NCBI GenBank assembly: GCA_027257055.1
Contig: JAPVLO010000059.1
Span: 3,348,001-3,412,000, forward strand
DNA: 64,000 bases
Source of the DNA: Cephalopachus bancanus
Taxonomy: Eukaryota; Chordata; Mammalia; Primates; Tarsiidae
Direction: 5' to 3'
In this document: piece after piece, positions 30,481 to 41,826 of the stretch
How the letters are laid out: every line of letters starts with the position of its first letter
Position numbering within the stretch: position 1 is the first letter of the stretch
Notes under the pieces: generated by a model
Databases searched by the model: none
The model's input: only the letters and a program-made list of their open reading frames with translations
Told to the model about the DNA's origin: nothing
Made by a program: the position numbers and the translations under genes

Positions 30481-31120
30481 TTTGTCTTAAATGAGTATCA
30501 GCCCCCCAAAAAAGCAGATTAAGTCTCTACCAGGAGTGAAAGAACCAATGAAAGGTCTTGAGAGGCAGTTCTCTTGATGTCAAGCTCAGTCAGGTCCAAC
30601 CCCTGGTTAGTGTTAACGATATAATGTAAAGGGGGGAGGAGGGAGAAGAGGGCTACATTCAAGACCAGAGGAGTTTCCTCCAAGACTGATGTCCATCGCT
30701 ATTAAGTGAATCTTAAGCAAGGCTTTGACAAAGCTAAATATTAGGGGACATTATTTCAGTAAGAGCCCCTACATCCCCTGACTGCCTTGACAAGCTCTGT
30801 GTATCACTAGCTCACTGGGAAGTGCCGCTTTTTAACACTCTCATCAGTCCTGCCTCCTACAATCATAGGTCACTAGATGTCATCGCTGTGATCTCTTAGC
30901 AGGCTTTTCCTGTGGCCGAAATGCTATGGGAGAATCTTAAGAAACACTGTCCTCAGTTGTGCATTCTCTCTGCATGTCAGTATACTTCTGGCAACTGTAA
31001 ACATGTTCCCCGTTGCTGAGCCAATAAGTAGGGACTCTCCTTCTAGAGAGGATGACTTGCACTACCACGTAGTAATTTCTAAGAAATAAGAGAATTTCCA
31101 AATGGTACAAGACAGAAGAT
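30481..31120. other. Unannotated DNA
   Basis: About 640 bp with a GGGGGGAGGAGGGAGAAGAGG patch near 30635. No gene or repeat recognised. Confidence 0.45.
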
Positions 31121-31210
31121 CCCTAACCTGGCTCTGTATTAGAATTGTCTTGAGAACTAAAAAAACAAAACAAAACAAAAATTCAAGACACCACTCTTGA
31201 CTTACTAGGT
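31121..31210 (+). mobile_element. MER5-like relic, short
   Basis: CCCTAACCTGGCTCTGTATTAG then ACCACTCTTGACTTACTAGG, as in MER5, with an A-rich insertion at 31157-31180. Confidence 0.45.
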
Positions 31211-31226
31211 CAAAAAAGAGTGGAAT

Positions 31227-31380
31227 GAGCTGGGCACAGTGGCTCATACCTGTAATCCCAGCACTTTGGGTGGCTGAGGTGGAAGGATTGCTTGAGGCCA
31301 GGAGTTTGAGACCAGCCTGGGCAACTTAGCGAGATCCCATCTCTATTTTTACAAATTAAAAAAAAGAAAAGAAAGAAAAG
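31227..31380 (+). mobile_element. Free Alu left monomer, sense
   Basis: GCTGGGCACAGTGGCTCATAC to CAACTTAGCGAGATCCCATC, then an A-rich tail. Left arm only. Confidence 0.85.
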
Positions 31381-31769
31381 TGATAAAGGAGTCTATCTTT
31401 TTTTTTATAACGATCAACTAGATTTGGGAGATTCTATCTGCTAATCCAGAATGGGGCAGAATCCTCAATCTTTTATAATCATAATTTAAAATGAGCAGGA
31501 CTGCATGGAGGCTGTTCAAAGGTTTCTAAGGACAGGCCGGAAGGCTCTAACTCCCTAGCAATTTGTTAGTCTCCATAACAGAGGAAATGGCCAGTGAAGA
31601 AGCAAGTCCTTATAGAAACCCATTGGTGATGGGTCATTTAACTGTATTGGTGTACCTTAATGCAGTAGATGTGTTCCAGAAAAAAGAGTGAATAAATCAA
31701 ATTTTTATAAATGGATTTTTTTTTAAGTGTACAAGGAGACTTGAAGATTTAAAGGGATCTTGTGAGGCA
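31381..31769. other. Unannotated DNA
   Basis: No feature recognised. Confidence 0.45.
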
Positions 31770-32187
31770 TTTTTCAAACCAGTGCTTTATTTTACATGTA
31801 ATACATGCTCAAGGTTAAAAAAAACACACACAATAAAGAAAAAAATAACATGAGAGGTAAAAGTCACCTGTGCTCCTTCCAACTTCTCCCAATCAATTTT
31901 AACCCTTTCTTGTTTCCCGGCCATTTTCACTGCATATTTTATCATGATTTTATAAAATCTGTTTGCTGTTTATTTTTTCACCTACCGAAACATAATAGAC
32001 TTCACTGCTTAGGAGATAGAGAGTCTCCTTGTTCTTGCAATGGCAAAATGGGTATACCATAATATGGAATATCTGTGGCCTATGTAATTTTTGCTCTACT
32101 TATGGAAATTCAGGTGATTTCCTACCCCCACACCAACGTTCTAATGAACATCTTGATAAATATATCCTTGGAAATATATCTTTATAC

Positions 32188-32258
32188 ATATATGCAAATA
32201 TATTCATATACTATATATGATAACATATACATACATATATATGTGTATATGATATATG

Positions 32259-32308
<50 letters not shown>
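32188..32308. repeat. (TA)n-rich tract followed by (CA)n
   Basis: TATACATATATGCAAATATA-type repeats to 32262, then a pure CA run of about 46 bp. Typical polymorphic compound microsatellite. Confidence 0.96.
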
Positions 32309-32309
<1 letters not shown>

Positions 32310-32347
32310 CTATGGGATAATTTCCCAGAAGTAAAATTGCTGGGTAG

Positions 32348-32636
32348 GCCGGGCTCGGTGGCTCAGCCTGTAATCCCGCGTCTTTGGGAAGCTGAGGTGA
32401 GTGGATTGCCTGAGCCCGCGGGTTCGAGATCCGCCTGGGCAGCGAGACCTCATCTCTACAGTAAATCAAAAAAATCAGCCGGGCATGGTAGTGCATGCCT
32501 GTAATTCCGGCTACTTGGAAGGCTGAGGCAGAAGGATCGCCGGAGCCCAGCAGGTCAAGGCTGCAGTGGCTGGGAGCGGCCACTGCACTCCAGTCTGGGC
32601 GACAGAGTGAGACTACAACTCAAAAAAAAAAAAAAA
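32348..32636 (+). mobile_element. Alu dimer, GGCC class, D5
   Basis: GGCCGGGCTCGGTGGC, GGGCAGCGAGACC. Target duplication AAATTGCTGGGTAG on both sides. Confidence 0.98.
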
Positions 32637-32945
32637 AATTGCTGGGTAGAAGAGCATACTCACGTTGAATTGTGGCAGACATTCTCTAAGTGTTATTCCC
32701 CCCAAAAGTGCACCAACTTCCGCTCCTAACACCAGTGTATGGTAATTCCCACTTCCTTACCTCCTCTCCATATCATCAAACTGCTTTGTCTTGGTCAATC
32801 TTATTGGTGAAAACAGCATCTCATTCTTATTTTAACCAATATTTATTTTATATGGAGGCTGGGTATATTTTCCTGTGTTTACTGGCCACTTGGATTCTCC
32901 TAAGAATTCTTTTGCAAGTCAGAGAATCATTTTTCAAAGTGATCT

Positions 32946-33327
32946 TTCAGCTGCCGTGATTTATCCCTTTCTAAGTTTGGGTTGTCATGAATCAGCCAGA
33001 ACAAGTCACTTCCCAGGGATAACCATGCACAGGTCACCCTTATTTTGAAAAAAGCTATCATTTGATCCTGCTCCAGTCTCATTTCTTTCCTTTGCTTTGC
33101 TGCCAAGAGGTTGATTCTTCTTTCCTCCCACCCACACTTTCCTCATTTCCCTCGGTTCTGGCATGTCCCCAGCACTCTAAGGAACGTGCGTTCTAGAAGG
33201 GTCACCAAGGGCCTCTTTATTACTAAACCTCTCAACCCTGCTCTGTCATCATTCTCCTCCATTTGTGGGAGGCACTGAAGGGGTCCTACTGCTCCCTAAC
33301 ATCTCTGGGCCTCAGATACCTTAAGAA
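32946..33327. other. Unannotated DNA
   Basis: No repeat or gene recognised. Confidence 0.45.
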
Positions 33328-33338
33328 ATACTACTAAG

Positions 33339-33630
33339 CCAGGTTCGGTGGCTCAGCCTATAATCCCACGCCTTTGGGAGGCTGAGGTGAGTGGATTGCC
33401 TGAACCCGGGTTCGAGACCCGCCTGGGCAGCGAGACCTCATCTTTACAATAAATCAAAAAATCAGCCGGGCGTGGTAGTGCATGCCTGTAATTCCGGTTA
33501 CTTGGAAGGCTGTGGCGGAAGGAACGCCTGAGCCCAGCAGTTCGAGGCTGCGGTGGCCGCTCCGGCCACCGCATTCCAGTCTGGGCGACAGAGTGAAAAT
33601 TCAACTCAAAAAAAAAAAAAAAAGTGAGAG
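33339..33630 (+). mobile_element. Alu dimer, GGCC class, D5
   Basis: Exact target duplication ATACTACTAAG (33328-33338, 33631-33641). GGGCAGCGAGACC. Confidence 0.97.
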
Positions 33631-33647
33631 ATACTACTAAGAATATC

Positions 33648-33903
33648 CCTTCCTTTGGGAGGTGGAGGTAAGAGGATTACCTAAGCCCTTGGGTTCGAGA
33701 TCAGCCTGAGCAACACGGTGAGCCTTCATCTCTAAAATAAATACAAAAAAGTTAGCTGGGCGTGGTGGCGCGTGCCTGTAGTTCCAGTTACTTGGAAGGC
33801 TGAGGCAGAAGGATCGCCTGAATCCAGCAGGCGGTGACCGTGAGCGTGCCACTGCACTCCAGCCTGGAAGTGACACTTAGACTAAAAAAAAAACCAAAAA
33901 ACA
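33648..33903 (+). mobile_element. Alu dimer, intermediate class, 5'-truncated
   Basis: Begins at CCTTTGGGAGGTGGAGG. Linker CTAAAATAAATAC, right arm GTGACCGTGAGCGTGCCACTG, A-rich tail. Confidence 0.95.
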
Positions 33904-34099
33904 AGAAACCTTTCTGTCTGTTTGTTGGGAGTTTTAAATGAAAAAAAATTAATATGTTTTGTGAGCTATAATATAAAGTGCAAATTGTTATTATTTGAAC
34001 CTTTGCAACTCCCAGGACAGGCTTAAGTTTAGAGGAGATATTTCATTCTTATTGATCAACTGATGAACTGTCTCTTAGATCTCTGTCTTTCTCTGAAGA
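33904..34099. other. Unannotated DNA
   Basis: Nothing recognised. Confidence 0.45.
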
Positions 34100-34700
34100 G
34101 ATGTTTATTGAGTACTTGTGTGCCAAGCAGTACATAGGGTGTTGTGGAAATAGCAGTAACTACTTTTGGAAAACTTCCATTGAGGAATGACAGTGTAGCC
34201 TACAGGAATAATGATGCTTACTCCTCATCAATCCTGAGACAGGTATTATTTTTACTTTTTTTTTTTTTTTTTTTAAGTTGGAGTCTCACTCTGTCTCCCA
34301 GGCTGGAGGGCAGTGGCACATTCCCGGCCACCGCAGCCTCAACCTGTTGGGCTCCGGAGATCCTTCCGCCTCAGCCTTCCAAGTAGCTGGAACTATAGGC
34401 GAGCGCTACCACGCCCAGCTTATTTTTGATTTATTGTAGAGATGAGGTCTCACCAAGTTGCCCAGGCGGGTCTCAAACCCGCGGGCTCAGGCAATCCACT
34501 CACCTCAGCCTCCCAAAGGCGCAGGATTACAGACTGAGTCACCGAGCCCGGCAATTACCTCTATTTTAAAGTTAGAAATCTGAGGCCCAGAGAGGTTAAG
34601 TGGTTTCCTCAAAGTTACACAGCTAGTAAGTGGAGAAGCCAGGATTTGAACCCAGGTCTTTATGATTGCTCTATGTATTATTCATTCATTACACAGTGTA
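34100..34700 (+). mobile_element. MIR SINE, split by an Alu
   Basis: Left part GATGTTTATTGAGTACTTGTG; right part AAATCTGAGGCCCAGAGAGG, GCTAGTAAGTGGAGAAGCCAG, ATTTGAACCCAGG. Clear MIR order around the Alu at 34256-34552. Confidence 0.9.
34256..34552 (-). mobile_element. Alu dimer, GGCC-like class
   Basis: CACATTCCCGGCCACCGC, full linker (ACCAAGTTGCCCAGG), GGCGCAGGATTACAG. Confidence 0.97.
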
Positions 34701-35584
34701 CCCATCTGCTTTATATGGCTGTTGGGAGATTTAAGTGAGTCAGTGCAGATGCTTACTGAGAGGATGCAGATGTAGATGAGATAAGTAGATAGTTAATAAA
34801 GGTAGACTTACTAATCCAGGACCAAGAATGTCGTCAACAAGGGTAACCCAGGTGCGAGCAGGCTCTAGACAGGACTGACAGGAGCAGCTCTTAGGCCTTG
34901 AGGGCACTTCGATTTTCCAGGTGAGCACAACAGAGGGCACTGCATGATGACCAGTCTATGCCACAACCAATTACCCATTCCCTCCTGCAGCCACAGGGGT
35001 CATAACCACTCCTGTTTTACTCACTCATTTTATGGTCTCTTGTTGGAAGGAACAACAAGGGATAGGTGTCATTGTTACAGTCCTGAGCCTGAAGAAAGTT
35101 TCCCACAGGTAGAGAGAGCAGTCTGCTTCCTTTGGAGAGAAATTTAAGCACTCCAGTGTGTGGATCATCTTCTCTTGAAGAGGTCACCCAAAATTAGAGA
35201 TTCTGGGTCATTTTGCAAATGTATCAGACTGCTAAAAAACAAAAACAAAACCAAAGTTCATTGGTAAACCATCATTCCAAAAGAAGAAAACATTATCTAC
35301 ACAGAGCTAAATGGTTTCCTCAGAGAATACACATGGACCCAGGGACACGAATCTAAGTACTATTATGACAATGGTGGCTGTTGCCCTATCTCACCCAACC
35401 TCAGACATCAGTTGTGAAACATGCTGCTTTTTTACTGTACTAAGAAAAAAATGCTGTCTATTAAACTGTGACATGCTATGATTTGTAAGACCCACTCTCA
35501 TCTGGCTAAAAACATGAAAAAAATGTGTCAAAATTGGTCATACAACTAGAACTTGAGTGTCTTCTACCTGTTGCACCGCCTTCC
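34701..35584. other. Unannotated, probably unique DNA
   Basis: About 880 bp. 34815-34920 has splice-like signals on both strands (TCCAGGTGAGC on +, ATTAGTAAGTC on -), but no consistent frame on +, so I do not call an exon. Confidence 0.5.
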
Positions 35585-35720
35585 AGGTGCTTTGTACACC
35601 TGATCTTATTCAAGAACCCTATGGGGTTGGTGCTACTCTTTCGCTTTCACAGATGAGAGCACAGAGGCCTAGAAACATCCACTCCGCACACGCAAGATTA
35701 CAGACATGTCCCTGGAATCC
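35585..35720 (+). mobile_element. MIR SINE fragment
   Basis: TTCAAGAACCCTATGGGGTTG and TTTCACAGATGAGAGCACAG follow the MIR core. The 110-codon frame at 35557-35889 runs through it and is not a gene. Confidence 0.75.
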
Positions 35721-36347
35721 AGATATGTCCAACCACGCCCAAGTGCCCTTTCTGTTGCCAGCCCCCATCAGTTTGGAAAAGGTCAGTGTGTTCTTTGGAA
35801 TGCCCAGCAGGCAGCGTGGAGTCATTGAGACCAAGTCAGAGAAGGAGTGTCGGTGGGAAGGGTGCCCAGAGCTGCCACCTGCCAAATGAGTTTGGGACGT
35901 GCTTCAGAAGACATGTCTGGCTCCCTGAATAGTTACACCAAGGTCATCTAACATTAAAATACATGAGAAAAGTTCAAGACAAGTTCTGGAATGTAGTTTG
36001 CCAACAAGCCGTTATTAATCTCAAGCAGTGAGCTGATGTAGTGTGGCTGACAGCAAGCATAGTGGGTGGATGGGATTCCCTAAGCCCACCCTAAATTTGC
36101 AGGATGTGGTTTAACTCTGGAATGCTAGGAGCATTCACAGACAAGACTGAATGAACTAGAAGAACTTCTTTTGAAAATATTCTCTAGCCATTGCCAGACC
36201 ATAGCTGCCATTGCTTTGCTAAGCTATGGTGTGGCCATGTGCTCTTTGAGCTATGGCCAGGCCAAGTTTTCTTAAGCTTTGGCCCCATTTCCTAACTTGG
36301 GAAGGTGAATATCCTCTTTCTTTCTCTCTAATTTACTTTCTAAATAA
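35721..36347. other. Unannotated DNA
   Basis: 36180-36290 contains repeated GCTATGG/GGCCA words (GCTATGGTGTGGCCATG, GAGCTATGGCCAGGCC) and ends near TTCTAAATAAACTATATT. Possibly an LTR relic I cannot place. Confidence 0.35.
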
Positions 36348-36357
36348 ACTATATTTT

Positions 36358-36647
36358 CTTTTTTGTTGTCTTCATGTCTCACTCTGTTACCTAGGCTGGA
36401 GTGCAGTGGCATGCTCATGGCCACTGCAGCCTTGACCGGCTGGGCTCAGGTGATCCTTCCACCTCAGTCTTTCAAGTAGCTGGAACTATAGGCAGGTGCC
36501 ACCATGCCCAGCTAATTTTTTAATTTATTGTAGAGATGAGGTCTCGCCAAGTTGCCCAGGCTGGTCTCGAACCCATGGGCTCAGGCAATCCTCTCACCTT
36601 AGCCTCCCAAAGTGCTGGGATTATAGGCGTGAGCCACTGCGCCATGC
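36358..36647 (-). mobile_element. Alu dimer, intermediate class
   Basis: Target duplication CTATATTTTCT (36348-36358, 36648-36658). Right arm CATGCTCATGGCCACTGC. Confidence 0.97.
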
Positions 36648-36699
36648 CTATATTTTCTAATCTAAAAAAGAAAAGAAAATATTCTCTGAGAAACCTATT

Positions 36700-36740
36700 C
36701 TATTATTCTATTATTATTATTATTAATTTATTTATTTATT
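36700..36740. repeat. (TTA)n/(TTTA)n microsatellite
   Basis: TATTATT and TTTATTTATT units; probably the tail of the Alu at 36728. Confidence 0.9.
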
Positions 36741-37020
36741 GAGTTGGAGTTTCACTCTGTCGCCCAGGCTGGAGTGCAGTGGCACGCTCATGACCACCGC
36801 AGCCTCGACCTATTGGGTTCGGGTGATCCTTCCACCTCAGCCTTCCAAGTAGCTGGAATTACAGGCATGCACCACCAGGCCCAGCTAATTTTTTGATTTA
36901 TTGTAGAGACGCGGTCTGGTCAAGTTGCCCAGGCTGGTCTAGAACCCCTGGGCTCAGATAATCCTCTCACCTCGGCCTACCAAAGTGCTGGGATTACAGG
37001 TTTGAGTCACCTCACCGGCT
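36728..37020 (-). mobile_element. Alu dimer, intermediate class
   Basis: GAGTTGGAGTTTCACTCTG to TTGAGTCACCTCACCGGC. Flanked by TTATTATTA on both sides. Confidence 0.96.
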
Positions 37021-37037
37021 TATTATTATTAGTATTA

Positions 37038-37316
37038 TTTTGAGTCAGAGTTTTATTCTATTCACCCAGGTTAGAGGGCAGTGGTATGCTCATGGCTACT
37101 GTAGCCTCCACCTGCTGGGCTCAGATGAGTCTCTCACTTCAGTCTTCCAAGTAGCTAGAACTACAGGCGTTAGCCACCGCGTCTGGCTAGTTTTTTGATT
37201 TATGGTAGAGAAGAGATCTCGCCTAGTTGCCCAGGCTGGTCTCAAACCCCTGCGTTCAGACAATCCTCTCACCTCCGTCTCCCGAAGTGCTGGGATTACA
37301 GGTGTGAGCCACGGCT
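37038..37316 (-). mobile_element. Alu dimer, intermediate class
   Basis: GAGTCAGAGTTTTATTC to GTGTGAGCCACGGCTGCC. Third Alu of a same-orientation cluster. Confidence 0.95.
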
Positions 37317-37574
37317 GCCCTTCTGTTATTAAATATTCAGCCTCAGCCAAGGTTCACAACCTCTTCACACCCTAGCCCAAAGCCCTCTTTCCTCCATATG
37401 TACCCCATGAGGAAGCGGACGCCACCAGGAGGTCATAGGAGGGGTCACAGTCAAATAAAAAAGTAGGCCTAGCTACTTCATTCAGATCAGTTTTTGTCAG
37501 GAGAAGAAAACAGCTGGATGTTTCTACAAGGAAAATCAGTTTTGTGATTAATGAGGGACAGCAATGTCCTCAAG
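37317..37574. other. Unannotated DNA
   Basis: Nothing recognised. Confidence 0.45.
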
Positions 37575-37770
37575 CAACACTCTCCATGGACAAGTCCTAG
37601 GACTCACTTGGGGAGTCTCATTAAAAATACTCATGCCTGAAACTTCTTCCCCTAGACCTACTAAGTCAGATTATCCAAGAATAGATCTACCGTTTGTATT
37701 TTTTTTTATAAAATGCTCTAGGTGATTCTTTTGATCAGAGAAGTTTGGAAAACCCTGCCCTGCAGGCAGT
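37575..37770 (+). mobile_element. MER5-like DNA transposon relic
   Basis: CACTTGGGGAGTCTCATTAAA, CTAGACCTACTAAGTCAG, CTCTAGGTGATTCTTTTGATC, TTTGGAAAACC: the MER5 order. Confidence 0.75.
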
Positions 37771-37924
37771 TCTTGTCTCAATGGCTGGAGAGTCATTGAA
37801 ATAGGAGTTACCTGGGCGGGCAAATTGCTGGAATGCAAATTAACAAATGACAACTGGCTAATTGCAGGTTCCTGGTTCTTACCTATTATTTTCTCTTAAA
37901 AAAAAAAAAAAAAAAAAAAAATCG

Positions 37925-38237
37925 GAGCCGGGCTCAGTGGCTCAGCCTGTAATCCCGTGCCTTTGGGAGGCTGAGGTGAGTGGATTGCCTGAGCCCGAGG
38001 GTTCGAGACCCGCCTGGGCAACTTGGCGAGACCTCATCTCTACAATAAATCAAAAATCAGCCGGGCGTGGTAGCGCGTGCCTGTAATTCCAGCTACTCGG
38101 AAGGCTGAGGCGGAAGGATCGCCAGAGCCCAGCAGGTCGAGGCTGCGGTGGCCGGGAGCGGCCACTGCACTCTAGTCTGGGCGACAGAGTGACTCCAACT
38201 CAAAAAAAAAAAAAATAAATAAATTCATTAAAAAAAA
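37925..38237 (+). mobile_element. Alu dimer, GGCC class
   Basis: GCCGGGCTCAGTGGCTC, full linker. Flanked by an A-run plus TCGG on both sides (37911-37924, about 38229-38242). Confidence 0.97.
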
Positions 38238-38426
38238 AATCGGGGGAAGGGAGGGAAAAAAATCTTCCAACTGATTTCCTGAATCTTGATGAGACTGAGT
38301 TGTACCCTTAGTGGTTTCTACAGTGTAAGAAGGAAACTCAAGAACTGCAGATGAGGGACCATAATTTTGGTGGCTAGTGTTAAGCTTTTTGCAAGCACTA
38401 ATAGGAGTGTTGTGTTATTATTCTCA

Positions 38427-38653
38427 TTTTTTTTTTTTTGAGATGGAGTCCCACTGTCTCCCAGGCTGTAGTGCAATGGTACACTGCTCACGGCCACCAC
38501 AGCCTCAACCTGCTGGGCTCAGGTGATCCTTCTGCCTCGGCCTTCCAAGTAGCTGGAACTACAGGCACAAGCCACCACCCGTGGGTTCAGGCAATCCTCT
38601 CACCTCAGCCTCCCAAAGTGCTGGGATAACAGACATGAGCCACCGTGCCTGGC
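38427..38653 (-). mobile_element. Alu dimer, intermediate class, internally deleted
   Basis: The linker between AAGCCACCAC and CCGTGGGTTC is missing (about 60 nt). Target duplication TTATTCTCATTTT / TTATTCCCATTTT. Confidence 0.94.
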
Positions 38654-38839
38654 CAATTATTCCCATTTTATAAACAAGAATTCCAAAGCCCAAAGAGACT
38701 TAGTAACTTGCTAGAGTCAAATACATAGGAGTGAGGCTACTGGGAACTGAAGAGATAGAAAAGAGCCTAAGCTTGAAAATTCCATTTAAATAAATCCAAT
38801 CTCTCAGAAATTTTATTTTAGTCCTTTTAAAAGTCATTA

Positions 38840-38949
38840 GGGGTTGAGGGTGCACTTTGGGAGGCAGAGGCAGGAGGATGGCTTGGGCTCAGGAGTTCAA
38901 GACTAGCCTGGGCAACATAGCTGGGCCTCGGCTCAATTAAAAAAAAAAA
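38840..38949 (+). mobile_element. Alu left monomer, 5'-altered
   Basis: TGCACTTTGGGAGGCAGAGG to TAGCTGGGCCTCGGCTC plus A-run. AGTCATTAG flanks both sides. Confidence 0.75.
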
Positions 38950-39068
38950 TAGTCATTAGACTTTAAGGCCAGAGGAGTAAGCCCTACTCTAGGAAATTAA
39001 GTTATCAAAACCCAACATATCCCAGATGTCACATGATAAGTGTTTTTTAATTGGTCCACTGTCTTATT

Positions 39069-39150
39069 CTTTTTTTTTTTTTTTTAAGCAGGATTTATTG
39101 AAAGGACAGAAAAGCTCTCACAGTGGGAGGGGACCCGAGGGGGTTGCCCG
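39069..39150 (-). mobile_element. R-unit retroposon, copy C
   Basis: Body 39086-39150, T-run 39070-39085. Exact 11-bp target duplication ACTGTCTTATT (39058-39068, 39151-39161). Its 3' end is 7 nt shorter than copies A and B (AAGCAGG directly at the tail), suggesting another cleavage site. It lies in otherwise non-Alu DNA. Confidence 0.88.
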
Positions 39151-39161
39151 ACTGTCTTATT

Positions 39162-39299
39162 GAGGATGGAAAAATATGCATTGCACTTCAGTCACACTCA
39201 TTTGTGGTTCTAAGTGTAAAGGGTCAAATTTACAAGAAAGGGCTTTAACTTCTACACAAATCCAAACAAACTACTCCATCCTTGTGTTAGTAAAATAAT
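39162..39299. other. Unannotated DNA
   Basis: Nothing recognised. Confidence 0.4.
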
Positions 39300-39450
39300 T
39301 CCTTAGCTCGGTGACCAGATTTCAGTGTGCAGAAGCATCCCTTTCCCAGAATGTTAAAAATACAGATTCCTGGACCTGAGATTTTAATTCAATAGGTTAG
39401 TTCTGGGGTGAGGCCCAGAAATGTGCATTTTAATAAATAGCCCAGTTGAA
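39300..39450 (+). mobile_element. MER5-like DNA transposon relic
   Basis: AATGTTAAAAATACAGATTCC, TTCTGGGGTGAGGCCCAG, AATGTGCATTTTAATAAATAG match MER5. Confidence 0.75.
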
Positions 39451-40358
39451 TCTCATAATGGGGACTCATTTATGGGATTCTGAACTATTAATAGTAAAAT
39501 GTAATTGTAATTGCTTCCTACTCTTACTGTTCTTTCATGCCAAGAGAGTCTATTTTTATATTTAATACAGAATTGACAGAAAAGCTGAAGGAGCTCTGAG
39601 TTGCAAGAAAAACAGGTGAATTTCCAGCAGAGTGATTTACGAAGTGAAATAACTCACTCATTTAGGCAAATCGGCTCCCCCTTGTGGAATGTCTTCTATG
39701 GCAGGTATGGACCTCTTAAATGAACCATAGGTCTTGACACTCAGCTGATCAACACGAGCAGGAATATTCTGGTGGCTGTCAAAGCTGGGATTCTGGGAAA
39801 GTCATTCAGTTTCCTGCATCCTATTTCACTCTATTTCTTGCATCTGATATGGTGTTCTGAGTTCCTGTCTCACTGATGGCATGAATAGAAATTAATTGAA
39901 TTAGCCAGTCTCCAATTTTCATTTGCACAAACCCACTCAGAATTTAATTCTGCAATGTCTGCTTTCCTCAAAGCCCTCTCTTTTTAGAGGTAAAATCCCT
40001 AGATAAACAAACCACCAACAAAAGGGTTTTTCCTGTGGCTATTTCCAAGGATAGATAAACTAAATGAATTTTGTATAATAGTTTCCATGATCATTTCTAA
40101 AACAAATATTTTTTCCCCAAATCTCTTAATTCCATGATAAGCTCTTGTAATATGTGTTTGCTGTATTGTTTAAGATTATTTAATTCTGCAATGAAAAAAT
40201 AAGAGAAGCAAACAAGAAGAAGAGATGAAACTGAACACAGAAGAAGCATCTTATGAGACACATTAGACATAGAAAAGGTAAGTAGAGCCATACATGTGCT
40301 AAACATAAAAAGGAAGGGATGGAAAGATCAGCTGGCACCAAATAGTCCTTCTACCCAA
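39451..40358. other. Unannotated, probably unique DNA
   Basis: About 900 bp with no repeat or coding frame I can support. Confidence 0.5.
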
Positions 40359-40371
40359 GTTAGAGACAACA

Positions 40372-40663
40372 TTTTTTTTTTTTTTGAGTTGGAGTCTCAC
40401 TCTGTCACCCAGACTGGAGTGCAGTGGTCACTCCCGGCCACCGCAGCCTCGACCTGCTGGGCTCCGGCGATCCTTCCGCCTCGGCCTTCCAAGTAGCTGG
40501 AACTACAGGCACGCACTACCACACCCGGCTAATTTTTTGATTTATTGTAGAGATGAGGTCTCGCCAAGTTGCCCCGGCGGGTCTCGAACCTGCGGCCTCA
40601 GGCAATCCACTCACCTCAGCCTCCCAAAGGCACAGGATTACAGGCTGAGCCACCGAGCCCGGC
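40372..40663 (-). mobile_element. Alu dimer, GGCC class
   Basis: TCACTCCCGGCCACCGC and full linker. Target duplication GAGACAACATTTTT / GAGACAAAATTTTT. Confidence 0.98.
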
Positions 40664-41299
40664 TCACGAGACAAAATTTTTAAAAGAATGTTGTGCAGGA
40701 AATTACATTAAGGAGATGGTTGCCTTCATGAGGCATTCAAGATTCGATCTGTGATGTTTTAAACTATCTCCTGTTGGTGACACCCATCCGGGTCCCAAGG
40801 TATCAGCCCAAGAAACACCTATGGCTTCTTGTCAGCTTTTGGGCAAGCTACAGATGTTGGCTGGGGATATTTGCAAGTTTGTTTCTGATGGAGCAAGTAT
40901 GTGTTATGGTTCTAGGTACCTTATGTCTATTGGGTGCCTTGCTCAAATGTCACTTCTGGTCCTCCTAAACATACCATGACTGCAGAGACTGTTGTGGCAG
41001 AGAGGTAGAGAATGGGGGAGGGAAAAGGGAGGGAAGAGAGGAGGAATTTAAACCTCCCCAGAATTCAGAGAGTATGAGATTTTTTTCATTCCAATAATAC
41101 TCTGTGTTCAGTGTATTAACCTATCCCATCTCTTCCCTGTTGCTTCACACTGTGTTTTACATAGCTTCAACGAACCATACGATTGGAACGTCTTAATTTG
41201 GTTTGTGAGCCTCTCAGTTAAGTGACCTCTTCATTAGCCCGCCTAGTAGTGCATTGGGAGCTATTACTGCATCAAGGACATTTTCCACACAACATCCTT
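40664..41299. other. Unannotated, probably unique DNA
   Basis: About 635 bp including a G/A-rich stretch at 40985-41048. Short frames only. Confidence 0.5.
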
Positions 41300-41580
41300 A
41301 TTTTTATTTTTAGAGTTGGAGTCTCATTCTGTTGCCCAGGCTGGAGTGCAGTGGCATGTTCATGGCCACCTCAGCCACGACCTGCTAGGCTCAGGTGATC
41401 CTTCCACATCAGCCATCTAAGTAGCTGGAACTACAGGCAGACACCACCATGCTCGGCTAATTTTTTTTTGTTTATTGTAGAGATCAGGTCTCGCCAAGTT
41501 GCCCAGGCTGGTCTTGAACCTGTGGGCTCAGGCAATCCTCTCTCACCTTGACTTCCAAAAGTGAGCCACTGCACCTGGCC
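41300..41580 (-). mobile_element. Alu dimer, intermediate class
   Basis: GAGTTGGAGTCTCATTCTG to GTGAGCCACTGCACCTGG; small deletion in the left arm near CTTCCAAAAGTGAGCC. Confidence 0.95.
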
Positions 41581-41814
41581 ATCATCCCTCATTTTTTAGT
41601 CTTGTCTACAACTTGTTTTAAGCCACATCAGTAGAGCCAACATACAATGTATGTACAAATAAACATTACTCTGTCACCCAAGGTGTGGTGAATTAACATT
41701 CAAAGTTCCCTGATCAAGAATCCACAATAAGCATCTGGAGGATCCTAATCAGAAATCAATATACCAGAAAAGTGCTCTTCCCCAAGAACTTCAAATATCC
41801 CTATTGAATCAGCA
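41581..41814. other. Unannotated DNA
   Basis: Nothing recognised. Confidence 0.4.
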
Positions 41815-41826
41815 CCAGAAGTTTTA

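Larger units (their letters stand above)
31770..32945 (-). mobile_element. Old L1-like sequence, antisense, split
   Basis: CAATCAATTTTAACCCTTTC, TCTAATGAACATCTTGATAA, AGTAAAATTGCTGGGTAG, ACTTCCGCTCCTAACACCAG, TCTTATTGGTGAAAACAGC resemble antisense old L1/HAL1-type 3' sequence. Interrupted by the TA/CA repeats (32188-32308) and an Alu (32348-32636). Confidence 0.6.

Noticed and set aside
32188..32308. Regularly spaced repeats that could suggest an array
   Set aside because: Simple TA/CA microsatellite; no spacers, and a CRISPR array is not expected in this genome.
34740..34940. Possible exon with CAG-GTGAGC (+) or ATTA-GTAAGT (-)
   Set aside because: On + all three frames contain stops. On - the frame is open but the acceptor is weak and no neighbouring exon is visible.
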